Part shown: piece after piece, positions 1 to 8,681 of the stretch
Layout of the letters: every line of letters starts with the position of its first letter
How positions within the stretch are numbered: the first letter of the stretch is position 1
Program-made: the position numbers and the translations under genes
Notes under the pieces: generated by a model
Told to the model about the DNA's origin: nothing
The model's database searches: none
What the model saw: the letters and a program-made list of their open reading frames with translations, nothing else
Source: an uncultured Rhodocyclaceae bacterium
GTDB taxonomy: Bacteria > Pseudomonadota > Gammaproteobacteria > Burkholderiales > Rhodocyclaceae
Reading direction: 5' to 3'
Length of the DNA: 15,307 bases
Assembly (NCBI GenBank): GCA_903930805.1
Contig: CAIYZZ010000256.1
Coordinates: 1 to 15,307, forward strand

Positions 1-883
1 AGTCGAGCGCAACACTCCACTCAACCTCTTTCCACTCGCCACCCTGCTTCACCATCGGCTTGGTCAACCGTTCGTCAGAATTGAGCGCTTCATACGAGAA
101 ACGCTCCTTGTCCGACAACCAGCACTCATTGATGGCCTCGTTTTCCAGCGGCAGCACGCGCAACACGCGATCATGTTTGACTTGGGCGATCAGGTTGCTG
201 CCCAAGCTGTCATGCGGACTGACCGTCTTGCGGCGCGACAATTCCCAAGTGCGTGCGGAGAAGCGGAAAGGCTTGGAGGTCAGCGCACCGACGGGGCACA
301 GATCGATGATGTTGCCCGAGAGTTCGGAATCAACTGTCTTTTCGACGAAGGTCATGATCTCGGCACGATCACCGCGGAAAGCCTGGCCCAGTTCCATGTG
401 GCCGGCAATCTCGGCGGTAAAACGCACGCAGCGGGTGCAGTTGATGCACCGGGTCATGTCGGTGCTGACGAGCGAGCCGAGGTTCTTGTTCGATACCACG
501 CGCTTTTCTTCCTGATAGCGCGAAGCGGAACCGCCATAACCCACCGCCAGATCCTGCAACTGGCATTCGCCGCCCTGATCACAGATCGGGCAATCGAGCG
601 GGTGGTTGATGAGGAGAAACTCCATCACATCCTTCTGCGCCTTGACGGCCAAATCGGAATGCGTAAATACCTTCATGCCATTGGTCACCGGCGTCGCGCA
701 AGCCGGCATCGGCTTGGGTGCCTTCTCGACCTGCACCAGGCACATGCGGCAGTTGGCTGCGATAGAGAGCTTCTTGTGGTAGCAGAAGTGCGGGATGTAG
801 ATACCGGCGGCGTGCGCAGCCTCGATAACGGTGCTACCGTCCTCAACCTGCAGGGCTTTGCCGTCGATCTCGAGATCTAGCAT
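1..883 (-). CDS. nuoG: NADH-quinone oxidoreductase subunit G (NuoG), N-terminal part, cut by window edge
   Basis: Subunit of the peripheral arm of respiratory complex I, carrying electrons along Fe-S clusters from NADH towards quinone. I translated the minus strand from the ATG at 883; the frame stays open to base 1, giving 294 codons of a protein usually about 700-900 aa. A plant-type 2Fe-2S domain comes first, with C34, C45, C48 and C62. The His-Cys3 cluster motif follows (H94, C98, C101, C107), then the 4Fe-4S ligands C146, C149, C152 and C196 (in CPVGAL). From about residue 215 the molybdopterin-oxidoreductase-like domain begins. The start overlaps the nuoF stop by 7 nt (ATGCTAG), which fits translational coupling within the nuo operon. 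The missing C-terminal part lies upstream of base 1 in this numbering. Confidence 0.96.
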   Translation of the reverse strand, partial: MLDLEIDGKALQVEDGSTVIEAAHAAGIYIPHFCYHKKLSIAANCRMCLVQVEKAPKPMPACATPVTNGMKVFTHSDLAVKAQKDVMEFLLINHPLDCPICDQGGECQLQDLAVGYGGSASRYQEEKRVVSNKNLGSLVSTDMTRCINCTRCVRFTAEIAGHMELGQAFRGDRAEIMTFVEKTVDSELSGNIIDLCPVGALTSKPFRFSARTWELSRRKTVSPHDSLGSNLIAQVKHDRVLRVLPLENEAINECWLSDKERFSYEALNSDERLTKPMVKQGGEWKEVEWSVALD

Positions 884-2244
884 GAGGCACCTGCCATGAG
901 TCTGGTGTGGAACGTGCTGCCGGCCTTTTGCACATCAGGCGGCACGAGACACTTCTTGTGTTCGATGTGATAAGCGAATTCGTCGCGGAAGTGCTTGACG
1001 AAACTGCGCACCGGCAGTGCTGCGGCATCACCCAACGCACAGATCGTGCGGCCCATGATGTTGCCGGCGATTTCATCCAGCAGATCGACATCCTCGGGGC
1101 GTCCCTGGCCATGCTCGATGCGATGCACCATCTTGTAGAGCCAACCCGTGCCTTCGCGACAAGGGGTGCATTGACCGCACGACTCTTCGTAATAGAACCA
1201 GGACAGACGCTCGAGCGCCTTGACCATGCAGACGGTTTCGTCCATCACAATCACCGCCCCGGAACCCAGCATAGAGCCGGCCTTGGCGATGGAATCGTAA
1301 TCGAGCGTGCAATCCATGATGACATCTGCAGGCAATACCGGTGCAGAAGAACCGCCGGGAATGACAGCTTTGAGCTTGCGGCCACCGCGCATGCCACCCG
1401 CCATTTCCAGCAACTTGGCAAAGGGCGTACCCATGGGGACTTCAAAGTTGCCGGGCTTGTTGACATGGCCCGATACCGAGAACAATTTGGTACCGCCGTT
1501 GTTCGGTTTGCCCAGATTCAGGAAAGCTTCACCACCCTGCCGCAGAATGAACGGAATCGAGGCAAAGGTCTCGGTATTGTTAACCGTTGTCGGTTTGCCG
1601 TAGAGACCAAAACTTGCAGGGAAGGGCGGCTTGAAACGCGGTTGCCCCTTCTTGCCCTCGATGGACTCGAGCAGACCGGTTTCCTCGCCACAGATGTAAG
1701 CACCATAGCCATGGTGGGAGAACAACTCGAAATCGAAACCGGAACCGAGAATATTCTTGCCCAGAAACCCGGCGGCACGTGCTTCATCCAGCGCCTCTTC
1801 GAAGCGCTGATGCAGTTCGAACACTTCACCGTGGACATAGTTGTAGCCACGCGCTGCACCCATCGCAAAACCGGCGATGACCATCCCTTCGATCACCGAG
1901 TGCGGATCGAGGCGCATGATGTCGCGATCCTTGAACGTACCCGGTTCACCTTCATCGGTGTTGCAGACCACGTACTTGTCGCCGGGAAAAGCCCGCGGCA
2001 TGAAACTCCATTTCAGGCCGGTCGGAAAGCCCGCGCCACCACGACCGCGCAATACCGAAGCTTTGACCTCGGCAATCACTTGGTCCTGGGTCGCCTTTTC
2101 GCCAAACATCTTCTTCAGCGCCTGATAGCCACCACGCGTTTCATAGTCCTTGAGACGCCAACCCGTGTCACGATTCAGGTCGCGCACATCGGGCTGATGC
2201 CAGCCGGCGGTCAGTGTCGGGTTGATCGATTCGAGCATGGCCAT
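877..2244 (-). CDS. nuoF: NADH-quinone oxidoreductase subunit F (NuoF)
   Basis: NADH- and FMN-binding subunit of complex I; it oxidises NADH and passes electrons to the Fe-S chain. The protein is 455 aa from the chosen ATG at 2244, which lies just after the nuoE stop with GGAG 10 nt upstream. A longer reading from 2274 would overlap nuoE and adds residues unlike the family. Visible motifs are the glycine-rich nucleotide/FMN segment [13 protein letters not shown] (about 67-79), the GEET segment (186-189), and the 4Fe-4S ligands C356, C359, C362 and C402. After GEET this copy has Gly190, where I recall the family usually having Ala. It is the sixth gene of the nuo operon, and its stop overlaps the start of nuoG. 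Confidence 0.97.
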   Translation of the reverse strand: MAMLESINPTLTAGWHQPDVRDLNRDTGWRLKDYETRGGYQALKKMFGEKATQDQVIAEVKASVLRGRGGAGFPTGLKWSFMPRAFPGDKYVVCNTDEGEPGTFKDRDIMRLDPHSVIEGMVIAGFAMGAARGYNYVHGEVFELHQRFEEALDEARAAGFLGKNILGSGFDFELFSHHGYGAYICGEETGLLESIEGKKGQPRFKPPFPASFGLYGKPTTVNNTETFASIPFILRQGGEAFLNLGKPNNGGTKLFSVSGHVNKPGNFEVPMGTPFAKLLEMAGGMRGGRKLKAVIPGGSSAPVLPADVIMDCTLDYDSIAKAGSMLGSGAVIVMDETVCMVKALERLSWFYYEESCGQCTPCREGTGWLYKMVHRIEHGQGRPEDVDLLDEIAGNIMGRTICALGDAAALPVRSFVKHFRDEFAYHIEHKKCLVPPDVQKAGSTFHTRLMAGASC

Positions 2245-2245
2245 A

Positions 2246-2719
2246 TTATTTACACTCCGCCAGCAGCCGATCAATCTCTTCGGGCGTCATGAAGCAACGC
2301 ATGTGATGGTTGTTCACCAGCATCACCGGCGCATCACCACAAGCCCCCATGCATTCACCTTCCTTGAGGGTGAATTTGCCATCCGGCGTGGTCTCGTTGA
2401 AATCGATGCCCAGCTTGCTCTTGAGATACTCCGCCGCATGCACACCACCCGACAGCGCACAGGGCAGATTTGTACACACCGTCAGCTTGTGCCTGCCGAC
2501 CGGCGCCAGGTTGTACATGTTGTAGAAACTTGCCACCTCGTAGGCGGCCATCTCGGGCATATCCAGATAAGCCGCCACTAACGAGATAGTCTCGCGCGCC
2601 AGCCAGCCCTTTTCTTCCTGCGCGATAGCCAGCGCGGCCATGACGGCAGACTGCTTCTGGTCAGCCGGATACTTGGCGACTTCGCGATCAATTCTTCCGA
2701 GTGTGGCTTCGCTCAACAT
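2246..2719 (-). CDS. nuoE: NADH-quinone oxidoreductase subunit E (NuoE)
   Basis: Small Fe-S subunit of the NADH-dehydrogenase module of complex I, with a thioredoxin-like fold holding one 2Fe-2S cluster (N1a). I chose the ATG at 2719, giving 157 aa, a normal length; it lies 4 nt after the nuoD stop. An ATG at 2764 would add 15 residues overlapping nuoD, and family members normally begin near MLSEA. The four ligands are visible as C82 and C87 (in CTNLPC) and C123 and C127 (in CMGAC). The ribosome binding site is weak (AGG within the nuoD stop region), so expression may rely on coupling to nuoD. Confidence 0.96.
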   Translation of the reverse strand: MLSEATLGRIDREVAKYPADQKQSAVMAALAIAQEEKGWLARETISLVAAYLDMPEMAAYEVASFYNMYNLAPVGRHKLTVCTNLPCALSGGVHAAEYLKSKLGIDFNETTPDGKFTLKEGECMGACGDAPVMLVNNHHMRCFMTPEEIDRLLAECK

Positions 2720-2723
2720 AGTC

Positions 2724-3977
2724 TTACCTGTCAACTTCGCCGAAAACAATATCAAGAGTGCCAATAATGGTCGTCACATCGGCCAGCATATGTCCCTTTA
2801 CCATCTCACTCAATGCGGCAATGTTCTGAAAGGCGACCGAACGCAGCTTGACGCGGTAGGGCTTGTTGGCACCATCCGAAATCATGTAAACACCAAATTC
2901 TCCCTTGGCGTGCTCGATGCCGACATACACCTCGCCGGGCGGGACATGAATCCCCTCGGAGCAGAGCTTGAAATGATGAATCAGTTCTTCCATGTTGCCC
3001 TTCATCTTTTCGCGCGAAGGGGCTGCAACCTTGTGGTTGTCACTGATGACAGGCCCCGGATTTGCCCTTAACCAGGCAATGCACTGACGGATGATGCGAT
3101 TGGACTGACGCATCTCCTCCATCCGCACAAGATAGCGATCGTAGCAGTCACCATTGGTGCCAACCGGAATGTCGAAATCAAGACGGTCATAAACCTCGTA
3201 GGGCTGTTTTCTGCGCAAATCCCACTCGATGCCGGAACCTCGCAGCATCGGGCCGGTGAAGCCGAGTTGCAGGGCACGCTCGGGTGACACGACACCCACG
3301 CCGACCAGACGCTGCTTCCAGATGCGATTCTCGGTCAGCAAGGTTTCATATTCGTCGCAGTAGCCCGGAAAACGGTTGGTGAAATCCTCGATGAAGTCGA
3401 GCAGCGTGCCATCTCGCGCAGCATTGAGATCCTTCACACGCTGCGCGTTCTTGAACTTGTTGACCTCATATTTCGGCATGTGATCGGGCAGATCACGATA
3501 TACGCCACCCGGGCGGTAGTAGGCCTGGTGCATACGAGCGCCCGTGACAGCCTCGAGAATGTCGCAGATATCCTCGCGTTCGCGGAAGGTGTACAGCACC
3601 ATCGCCATCGCACCGACGTCCAAGGCATGTGCACCGAGATTAAACAGGTGATGGTGGATGCGCGTGATCTCGTCGAACATCACGCGGATGTACTGCGCCC
3701 GCAACGGCACCTCGACACCCAGCAGTTTTTCGACAGCCATGACATACGGATGCTCGTTGATGAGCATCGCGGTATAGTCGAGCCGATCCATAAAGGGCAG
3801 CGACTGAATCCAGGTGCGCGCCTCCATCAACTTTTCGGTGCCACGATGCAGCAGGCCGATATGCGGATCAGCGCGCACGACGACTTCGCCGTCAAGTTCC
3901 AGCACCAAGCGCAACACACCGTGCGCCGCCGGGTGCTGCGGGCCGAAGTTCAGCGTGTAGTTCTTGATTTCAGCCAC
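2724..3977 (-). CDS. nuoD: NADH-quinone oxidoreductase subunit D (NuoD)
   Basis: Large subunit of the quinone-reducing module of complex I, related to the large subunit of NiFe hydrogenases. At 417 aa it is the typical length for a NuoD that is not fused to NuoC. The quinone-site motifs are present: GPQHPAAHG at about 12-20, with H19 matching the conserved quinone-site histidine, and the tyrosine Y68 in LDYTAM. Translation starts at GTG (3977-3975), and the start overlaps the end of nuoC by 8 nt, so coupled translation is likely. The residues after the GTG ([15 protein letters not shown]) match the usual N-terminus of this subunit. Confidence 0.97.
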   Translation of the reverse strand: MAEIKNYTLNFGPQHPAAHGVLRLVLELDGEVVVRADPHIGLLHRGTEKLMEARTWIQSLPFMDRLDYTAMLINEHPYVMAVEKLLGVEVPLRAQYIRVMFDEITRIHHHLFNLGAHALDVGAMAMVLYTFREREDICDILEAVTGARMHQAYYRPGGVYRDLPDHMPKYEVNKFKNAQRVKDLNAARDGTLLDFIEDFTNRFPGYCDEYETLLTENRIWKQRLVGVGVVSPERALQLGFTGPMLRGSGIEWDLRRKQPYEVYDRLDFDIPVGTNGDCYDRYLVRMEEMRQSNRIIRQCIAWLRANPGPVISDNHKVAAPSREKMKGNMEELIHHFKLCSEGIHVPPGEVYVGIEHAKGEFGVYMISDGANKPYRVKLRSVAFQNIAALSEMVKGHMLADVTTIIGTLDIVFGEVDR

Positions 3978-4572
3978 GGCCGATCACCTTCCCGTATTGC
4001 TCTTCGCGCACGATGCGCGGGGTATTTTCGCGCGGTTCGATAGTAACGGGCTGATAGACGACACGGCGCTGCTCGGGGTCATAACGCATTTCGACATAGC
4101 CCGACACCGGGAAATCCTTCCGGAACGGATGACCGACAAAACCATAGTCGCTGAGAATGCGGCGCAAGTCATCGTGGCCCTCGAACATGATGCCGAACAT
4201 GTCAAAAGCTTCACGCTCGAACCAGTTGGCCGAATTCCAGATGTCCGTTACTGATGATAGTACGGGGAAACCCTCATCTGATGCAAAGCTACGCAAGCGC
4301 AGGCGGCAATTGAAGGCCAGCGAGAGGAGATGACTCACCGCAGCGAAGCGCTTGCCCTGCCAGCCCGTAAATGTCGAATAATCGACGCCGCAGAGGTCGA
4401 GCAACTGTTCGAACTGCAACTCAGGATGATCTCTCAGTGTGCGCGCCACTTCGTGGTAATCAGTTGCCGACGTCTCGATGGTCAGCGCCCCTAAGCTCAG
4501 CACGGGGGGAGTAATACGTTCACCGAAAATCTCGACGAGTTTTTGCGACAGTTTTTCGAGTTTGGCGCTCAT
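3970..4572 (-). CDS. nuoC: NADH-quinone oxidoreductase subunit C (NuoC)
   Basis: Peripheral-arm subunit of complex I that packs against NuoB and NuoD near the quinone site. It is 200 aa from ATG 4572. The 30-kDa subunit signature runs from about W117 to G158 and includes [10 protein letters not shown] and GHPFRKDFP. In many gammaproteobacteria NuoC and NuoD are fused; here they are separate genes overlapping by 8 nt, as is usual in betaproteobacteria. The start lies 3 nt after the nuoB stop. I see no clear ribosome binding site, so translational coupling to nuoB is probable. Confidence 0.96.
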   Translation of the reverse strand: MSAKLEKLSQKLVEIFGERITPPVLSLGALTIETSATDYHEVARTLRDHPELQFEQLLDLCGVDYSTFTGWQGKRFAAVSHLLSLAFNCRLRLRSFASDEGFPVLSSVTDIWNSANWFEREAFDMFGIMFEGHDDLRRILSDYGFVGHPFRKDFPVSGYVEMRYDPEQRRVVYQPVTIEPRENTPRIVREEQYGKVIGRG

Positions 4573-4575
4573 GGA

Positions 4576-5055
4576 TCAGGTGCGGGCAATCGTGTTGGTA
4601 CGGGTAATCTTGTTCTGCAGCTGAATGATGCCGTAGAGTAAGGCTTCAGCCGTCGGCGGACAACCCGGCACATAAATATCGACTGGCACGATGCGGTCAC
4701 AGCCACGCACGACCGAGTACGCGTAGTGGTAGTAACCGCCACCGTTGGCACAGGAGCCCATCGAGATCACCCAACGTGGCTCGGCCATCTGGTCATATAC
4801 TTTGCGCAATGCGGGTGCCATCTTGTTGGTGAGCGTGCCAGCGATAATCATCACATCCGACTGACGCGGACTAGGGCGGAATACCACGCCGAAACGATCC
4901 AGGTCGTAACGCGAACAACCTGTATGGATCATCTCGATCGCACAGCAGGCCAAACCAAACGTCATCGGCCAAAGCGAACCGGTACGCGTCCAGTTGATCA
5001 ATTTGTCGAGCGATGCAGTGACAAAGCCTTCCTGCAGTATGCCTTCGATACTCAC
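4576..5055 (-). CDS. nuoB: NADH-quinone oxidoreductase subunit B (NuoB)
   Basis: Carries cluster N2, the last Fe-S centre before quinone in complex I. I chose GTG at 5055, giving 159 aa. It has GGGAG about 8 nt upstream and begins (V/M)SIEGILQEG, as betaproteobacterial NuoB does. The longer frame from 5148 overlaps nuoA and its extra residues are not NuoB-like. The N2 ligands are visible as C37 and C38 (LACC), C102 (GSCA) and C132 (PGCPP). The start lies 4 nt after the nuoA stop. Confidence 0.95.
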   Translation of the reverse strand: MSIEGILQEGFVTASLDKLINWTRTGSLWPMTFGLACCAIEMIHTGCSRYDLDRFGVVFRPSPRQSDVMIIAGTLTNKMAPALRKVYDQMAEPRWVISMGSCANGGGYYHYAYSVVRGCDRIVPVDIYVPGCPPTAEALLYGIIQLQNKITRTNTIART

Positions 5056-5059
5056 CCGA

Positions 5060-5434
5060 TCACTCCCAGTCGAGGGCGCCTTTGGCCCACGCATAGACAT
5101 AACCCACCACGAGAATCGCGATGAAGACCAGCATTTCGATGAAACCAAAGAACTTCACCTCGGGCGTACCGACGATCTCCTTGAAGATCGACGCCCACGG
5201 CAAAAGGAAAGCTACTTCGAGGTCAAAGATGATAAAGATGATAGCAATCAGGTAATAGCGCACATCGAATTTCATGCGCGCATCTTCGAAGGCTTCAAAG
5301 CCACACTCGAAAGGAGAAAGCTTTTCGCTGTCAGGTCGATTGGGGCCAATCAACCAACCCATGAGAATGGGAACGCAGCCGAAGACCAAGCCTACGACCA
5401 CAAACACGAGAACAGGAAAGTAATTTTCCAGCAT
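5060..5434 (-). CDS. nuoA: NADH-quinone oxidoreductase subunit A (NuoA)
   Basis: Membrane subunit of complex I linking the membrane arm to the quinone site. It is 124 aa with three predicted membrane segments at about 5-29, 61-80 and 95-116. The conserved loop between the first two holds [19 protein letters not shown], including C44 of the active/deactive-switch loop known from other species. It is the first nuo gene, 87 nt downstream of the tRNA-Leu gene on the same strand. Only a weak AAGG lies 3 nt before the ATG. No clear sigma-70 promoter is visible in that gap, so transcription probably comes in part through the tRNA. Confidence 0.95.
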   Translation of the reverse strand: MLENYFPVLVFVVVGLVFGCVPILMGWLIGPNRPDSEKLSPFECGFEAFEDARMKFDVRYYLIAIIFIIFDLEVAFLLPWASIFKEIVGTPEVKFFGFIEMLVFIAILVVGYVYAWAKGALDWE

Positions 5435-5447
5435 TTACCTTAGCTTC

Positions 5448-5495
5448 GTGGCTTTTGGCCACTCTCCAGTCACCCGCCAGCCAATTTCACTGGCG
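5448..5495 (-). other. Two tandem hairpins between tRNA-Leu and nuoA
   Basis: Read on the minus strand, this leader can form a stem CGCCAG/CTGGCG with a 9-nt loop (arms 5490-5495 and 5475-5480). A second stem follows, GTGGC/GCCAC with a CAAAA loop (arms 5458-5462 and 5448-5452), ending about 13 nt before the nuoA start codon. Neither is followed by a T-run, so they do not look like intrinsic terminators. After the tRNA is cut out they would sit near the 5' end of the nuo mRNA. A role in stability or in nuoA translation is only inference. Confidence 0.4.
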
Positions 5496-5521
5496 CGCAT
5501 ACGTTCAGGATACACAATCTT

Positions 5522-5606
5522 TGGTGCCGTCGGCGAGACTCGAACTCGCACAGCTTTCGCCACTACCCCCTCAAGATAGCGTGTCTACCAATTTCACCAC
5601 GACGGC
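5522..5606 (-). tRNA. tRNA-Leu, anticodon GAG
   Basis: This is an 85-nt class II tRNA. The acceptor stem GCCGUCG/CGACGGC pairs perfectly, with discriminator A and an encoded CCA end. The anticodon stem is CUAUC/GGUAG (one U-G pair) and the loop UUGAGGG carries GAG (bases 5572-5570), reading CUC/CUU leucine codons. A long variable arm with a GAAA tip follows. The T arm is GCGAG-UUCGAGU-CUCGC. A tRNA-Leu(GAG) right after secG is also known from E. coli (leuU). Confidence 0.97.
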
Positions 5607-5650
5607 TCTGCTATCTGCCTAACAAAATTACCTTGTTTCAAGCGGCGCGC

Positions 5651-5679
5651 ATCATAGCACTATCGATGCACCTCACGAT
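5651..5679 (-). promoter_or_regulatory. Possible extended -10 promoter for the tRNA-Leu gene
   Basis: On the minus strand, TGCTATGAT (extended -10; TATGAT at 5651-5656) is followed by a GC-rich discriminator, GCGCGCC, as in stringently controlled stable-RNA promoters. The -35 region is poor (ATCGTG at 17 bp spacing). Transcription would start near 5644, about 38 nt before the mature tRNA. It would add to read-through from the tpiA promoter. Confidence 0.35.
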
Positions 5680-5691
5680 AACTTCTATCAC

Positions 5692-6051
5692 CTATTTCGG
5701 AATGTCCCGGGCCTTGGAATCGACCGGTAGCACAGGCGGTGCCTGCTCGACCGCAGGAACACTAATGTCCGTCTTCACTCCATCCATGACACTGCTGCCG
5801 ACGGCTGTTGGCCGTTTGCTGGCCATGTAGGCCAGCGTCAGGCTGGTAACAAAAAATATCGTGGCCAAAACGGCCGTGACGCGCGACAAAAAGTTCGCTG
5901 AGCCGGAAGCCCCAAAGAGACTTCCAGAAGCGCCACTACCGAAGGCCGCACCCATATCGGCACCCTTGCCGTGTTGTAACAACACCAACCCGATGACCGC
6001 CAAACCCACCAGGATATGCACAGTAAGTGCGACAGTAAACATAACGTCCAT
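5692..6051 (-). CDS. secG: Preprotein translocase subunit SecG
   Basis: Small inner-membrane subunit of the SecYEG protein-export channel. It is 119 aa with two membrane helices at about 4-25 and 57-77. The conserved Gly-rich loop between them contains LLQHGKGADMG and GASGSLFG. The C-terminal tail is Pro-rich, as often seen in betaproteobacteria. The ATG at 6051 has AAGAAGGA 6 nt upstream; the alternative ATG at 6042 is worse placed. It follows the tpiA stop by 12 nt and is surely co-transcribed with it, with the tRNA-Leu gene 85 nt downstream. Confidence 0.95.
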   Translation of the reverse strand: MDVMFTVALTVHILVGLAVIGLVLLQHGKGADMGAAFGSGASGSLFGASGSANFLSRVTAVLATIFFVTSLTLAYMASKRPTAVGSSVMDGVKTDISVPAVEQAPPVLPVDSKARDIPK

Positions 6052-6063
6052 GAATAATCCTTC

Positions 6064-6810
6064 TTACGCTGCGGCACAAATGGCAATGAAGTCCGCGGCA
6101 ACCAGCGCTGCACCACCGATCAGACCACCATCAATATCCGTCTGTGCCATGAGTTCTTTGGCATTGCCCGGCTTCATGCTGCCACCGTAAAGGATCTGCA
6201 AACCAGCCGCCACACCCGCATCTTCACGCGCCACGCGGTCACGGATCAGGGCATGCACTTCCTGCGCTTGCTCGGGCGAAGCAGTACGGCCTGTGCCAAT
6301 GGCCCAAACCGGCTCATAGGCAACCACCGCCTTGGCCAACGATGCAATGCCACAGCGAGCAATCACGGCATCAAGCTGCCGCGTAACCACGTCGGCAGTC
6401 ACGTTCTTTTCGCGCTCGTCGAGGGTCTCGCCAACACAGAAAATCGGTATCAGGCCAGCTTTCATCGCGGCCTCGAACTTGGCCGCCACCACCGCATCCG
6501 TATCACCATAGTAACTGCGACGCTCGGAATGCCCAACGATGACATAGCGGCAACCAAAGTCACCCAGCATCATCGCACTTACTTCACCGGTATAAGCACC
6601 TTGCACATGCTCTGAAACATCCTGCGCACCCCATGCAACATTACTGCCCTCAAGGACTTTGCGCGCTTGGTCAAGGTAGGGGTAGGGCGTACAAACTGCA
6701 ACCTCGACAGCCAATCCGGCCACACCGGCCCGTACCGATTGGAGCAAATCATCGTTGGTCGCCAAATTGCCGTGCATTTTCCAATTGCCGGCAACAAATT
6801 TCTTGCGCAT
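6064..6810 (-). CDS. tpiA: Triosephosphate isomerase
   Basis: Interconverts dihydroxyacetone phosphate and glyceraldehyde 3-phosphate in glycolysis and gluconeogenesis; cytoplasmic TIM-barrel enzyme. It is 248 aa, full length. Catalytic residues are visible: N9 and K11 in GNWKM, H94 in VGHSERR, and the base E166 in AYEPVWAIGTG. The flexible loop 6 follows at about 170-178, and the phosphate-binding segments are YGGS (208-211) and GGA (232-234). It is the first gene of the tpiA-secG-tRNA-nuo block and has a near-consensus promoter just upstream. The start has GGCGGA about 8 nt upstream. Confidence 0.97.
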   Translation of the reverse strand: MRKKFVAGNWKMHGNLATNDDLLQSVRAGVAGLAVEVAVCTPYPYLDQARKVLEGSNVAWGAQDVSEHVQGAYTGEVSAMMLGDFGCRYVIVGHSERRSYYGDTDAVVAAKFEAAMKAGLIPIFCVGETLDEREKNVTADVVTRQLDAVIARCGIASLAKAVVAYEPVWAIGTGRTASPEQAQEVHALIRDRVAREDAGVAAGLQILYGGSMKPGNAKELMAQTDIDGGLIGGAALVAADFIAICAAA

Positions 6811-6841
6811 GGTGTCAATCCGCCCTGTTCGAAAGTTGGCG

Positions 6842-6871
6842 ATTATAGCGGCGGCAGATCATGACGGTCAA
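6842..6871 (-). promoter_or_regulatory. Sigma-70 promoter of tpiA and the downstream block
   Basis: On the minus strand, TTGACC (6866-6871, 5 of 6 consensus bases) and TATAAT (6842-6847, 6 of 6) are separated by 18 bp. Transcription would start near 6835, giving a leader of about 25 nt before the tpiA ATG. This is the best promoter match I found in the window. Confidence 0.75.
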
Positions 6872-6937
6872 TCCATTGAGGGCTGTGCTTGACGCATGAT
6901 CAACGCCATCAACCTCAACCCCGCCGATTCGTTATGA

Positions 6938-6948
6938 GGGATAATCCC
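6938..6948. other. 11-bp palindrome upstream of the phosphate-uptake operon
   Basis: GGGAT-A-ATCCC is a perfect inverted repeat about 50 bp before the start codon at 6997. It contains a -10-like GATAAT (6940-6945), but no matching -35 is seen at 16-18 bp. It could be an operator or chance; no PhoB box with the usual 7-4-7 layout is present nearby. Confidence 0.2.
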
Positions 6949-6996
6949 ATCGTGGTTTTTATAACAAGATTCTGCTCGGCCAACAAAGGAACACGT

Positions 6997-7635
6997 ATGT
7001 TCAGCAGCATGATGCCGCACCGCAAGGAATTTTTCGACCTACTCACCGCGCATGCCGATCGCGTGGTTGCCGCCGCCAATGCCACCCTCCGCTTGGTAAA
7101 CTCCCTTGGCACAAACTCGACTGATCTTAATGAATTGATAAAAGAAGTTGCCCTGAATGAAAGCAGTGGCGACAAGATCAAGGCTGACATGATCACCCTG
7201 CTCCACAGGTCATTCATCACCCCTTTCAGCCGCGACGAGATCCATACGCTCACACTAGAGATCGACAAAATCCTTGGTGCCTTGCAGCATGTCAGCGACG
7301 CTGTCAGCATGTACCACTTGACGGATTCAACACCTGAATCGCGCGAAATGGCCTCTCTGGGTGCCGATGCCTGCCTGCGACTCAACCGCGTCATCACCAC
7401 GCTCGCCAACAAGGAACATGCCAAGGAAGCCATCAATCTGTGCCGGGAAATCGAAGCCCTCGAATCCAAGGCGGATAAGGTGCTGAAAAAAGCCATCACC
7501 CGATTGTTTGCCGATGAATCACAGCTGTGGAACGCCATTCGCATGCGGGAATTTTATATTCTCCAGGAGAACGTTCTCGACTACTGTCAGGAAGCCGCGC
7601 GCACCGTCGAAGAAATCCTCATCGAAAACTCCTGA
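6997..7635 (+). CDS. DUF47 (PhoU-like) Pit accessory protein
   Basis: Soluble, mostly helical protein of the PhoU-related DUF47 family (TIGR00153 type), commonly encoded next to PiT phosphate permeases and thought to modulate their activity. It is 212 aa from ATG 6997, which has AAAGGA 6 nt upstream. The N-terminus MFSSMMPHRKEFFDLL is typical of the family; a longer frame from TTG 6889 lacks such support. The FITPFSRDEIH segment (about residues 73-83) is characteristic. The gene is divergent from tpiA and lies 15 nt before pit, so the two are almost certainly one operon. Confidence 0.93.
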   Translation: MFSSMMPHRKEFFDLLTAHADRVVAAANATLRLVNSLGTNSTDLNELIKEVALNESSGDKIKADMITLLHRSFITPFSRDEIHTLTLEIDKILGALQHVSDAVSMYHLTDSTPESREMASLGADACLRLNRVITTLANKEHAKEAINLCREIEALESKADKVLKKAITRLFADESQLWNAIRMREFYILQENVLDYCQEAARTVEEILIENS

Positions 7636-7650
7636 CCGGCGGCCGATACC

Positions 7651-8664
7651 ATGGAAGGTTTGACCATCAGCATCTGGATCCTGGGCATCCTGATTTTCGT
7701 CGGCCTCGCCTTCGATTTCATGAATGGTTTTCACGATGGTGCCAATTCCATCGCTACCATCGTCGCCACCGGCGTGCTCACCCCCAAGCAAGCAGTCTTG
7801 TTCGCTTCATTTTTCAACTTTGCCGCCCTCTGGGTATTTCAACTCAAAGTGGCCGCCACCATCGGCAAGGGCACCGTTGATCCAAGCTTCGTCGATTACT
7901 ACGTGATCTTCGGCGCCCTTTGCGGGGCACTGGCCTGGAACATCATTACCTGGTACTACGGCATCCCCTCCTCGTCGTCGCACGCCCTGATCGGCGGCTT
8001 GGTGGGTGCGACCCTGACCAAGGCCGGCAGCATTGCCCCCATCGTCTGGAGCGGCTTTGGCAAAACCCTGCTGTTCATTATTCTCTCGCCGCTTATCGGC
8101 TTCATGATGGGCGGATTGCTGATGGTGCTGGTGGCCTGGCTGTTTCGCCACCGTACCCCCATGCAGGTCAGACGCTGGTTCAACTATGCACAAATCTTTG
8201 CCTCGGGCGCCTATAGCCTGGCCCATGGTGGCAACGACGCACAAAAGACCATCGGTATCATCTGGCTGCTCTTGATCAGTGCCGGCGTGGCTACCACCGA
8301 CGTCAAGACACTCCCCAACTGGGTGATTTATTCCTGTTATCTCTCTATCGGCTGGGGTACCTACCTGGGCGGCTGGCGTATTGTCAAAACCATGGGGACG
8401 CGTATCACCAAACTCAATTCGGTGAGCGGTTCCTGCGCCTCAATGGGGGGTGCCATCAGCCTCGGCCTTGCCACTCTAGGCGGCATTCCGGTATCTACCA
8501 CTCACACCATCACTGGCGCCATTGCCGGCGCCGGCGCTGCACACAACATGAAGCGTGTGCGCTGGGACATGTCAATCAATCTGGCCATCGCCTGGATCCT
8601 GACCATCCCGGCCAGCGGATTGATTGCGGCGACCTTCTGGTGGCTCGGCACCAAATTCATGTAG
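7651..8664 (+). CDS. pit: Inorganic phosphate transporter, PiT family
   Basis: Inner-membrane low-affinity phosphate (or metal-phosphate) symporter of the PiT family. It is 337 aa and highly hydrophobic, with many membrane segments. The two inverted halves each carry the family signature: FHDGANSIAT near the N-terminus and AHGGNDAQKTIG in the second half. Each is followed by a Ser/Thr-His motif (SSSHALIGG and STTHTITGAI). It lies between the DUF47 gene (15 nt upstream) and dgkA (17 nt downstream). The ribosome binding site is only a weak GGCGG. The substrate ion cannot be decided from sequence alone. Confidence 0.94.
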   Translation: MEGLTISIWILGILIFVGLAFDFMNGFHDGANSIATIVATGVLTPKQAVLFASFFNFAALWVFQLKVAATIGKGTVDPSFVDYYVIFGALCGALAWNIITWYYGIPSSSSHALIGGLVGATLTKAGSIAPIVWSGFGKTLLFIILSPLIGFMMGGLLMVLVAWLFRHRTPMQVRRWFNYAQIFASGAYSLAHGGNDAQKTIGIIWLLLISAGVATTDVKTLPNWVIYSCYLSIGWGTYLGGWRIVKTMGTRITKLNSVSGSCASMGGAISLGLATLGGIPVSTTHTITGAIAGAGAAHNMKRVRWDMSINLAIAWILTIPASGLIAATFWWLGTKFM

Positions 8665-8681
8665 GTGCCGAACCGTTGCCC

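Noticed and set aside
173..880. 235-codon plus-strand frame opposite the start of nuoG
   Set aside because: The minus strand encodes all Fe-S ligands of NuoG in a continuous frame; the plus frame shows no family signature.
907..2292. 461-codon open frame on the plus strand opposite nuoF
   Set aside because: It is a shadow of nuoF in GC-rich sequence: no recognisable domain, no ribosome binding site, and the opposite strand encodes a clear complex I subunit.
6881..6900. Possible PhoB box upstream of the DUF47-pit operon
   Set aside because: The best 7-4-7 alignment matches CTGTCAT at only 5 and 3 of 7 positions, too weak to support.
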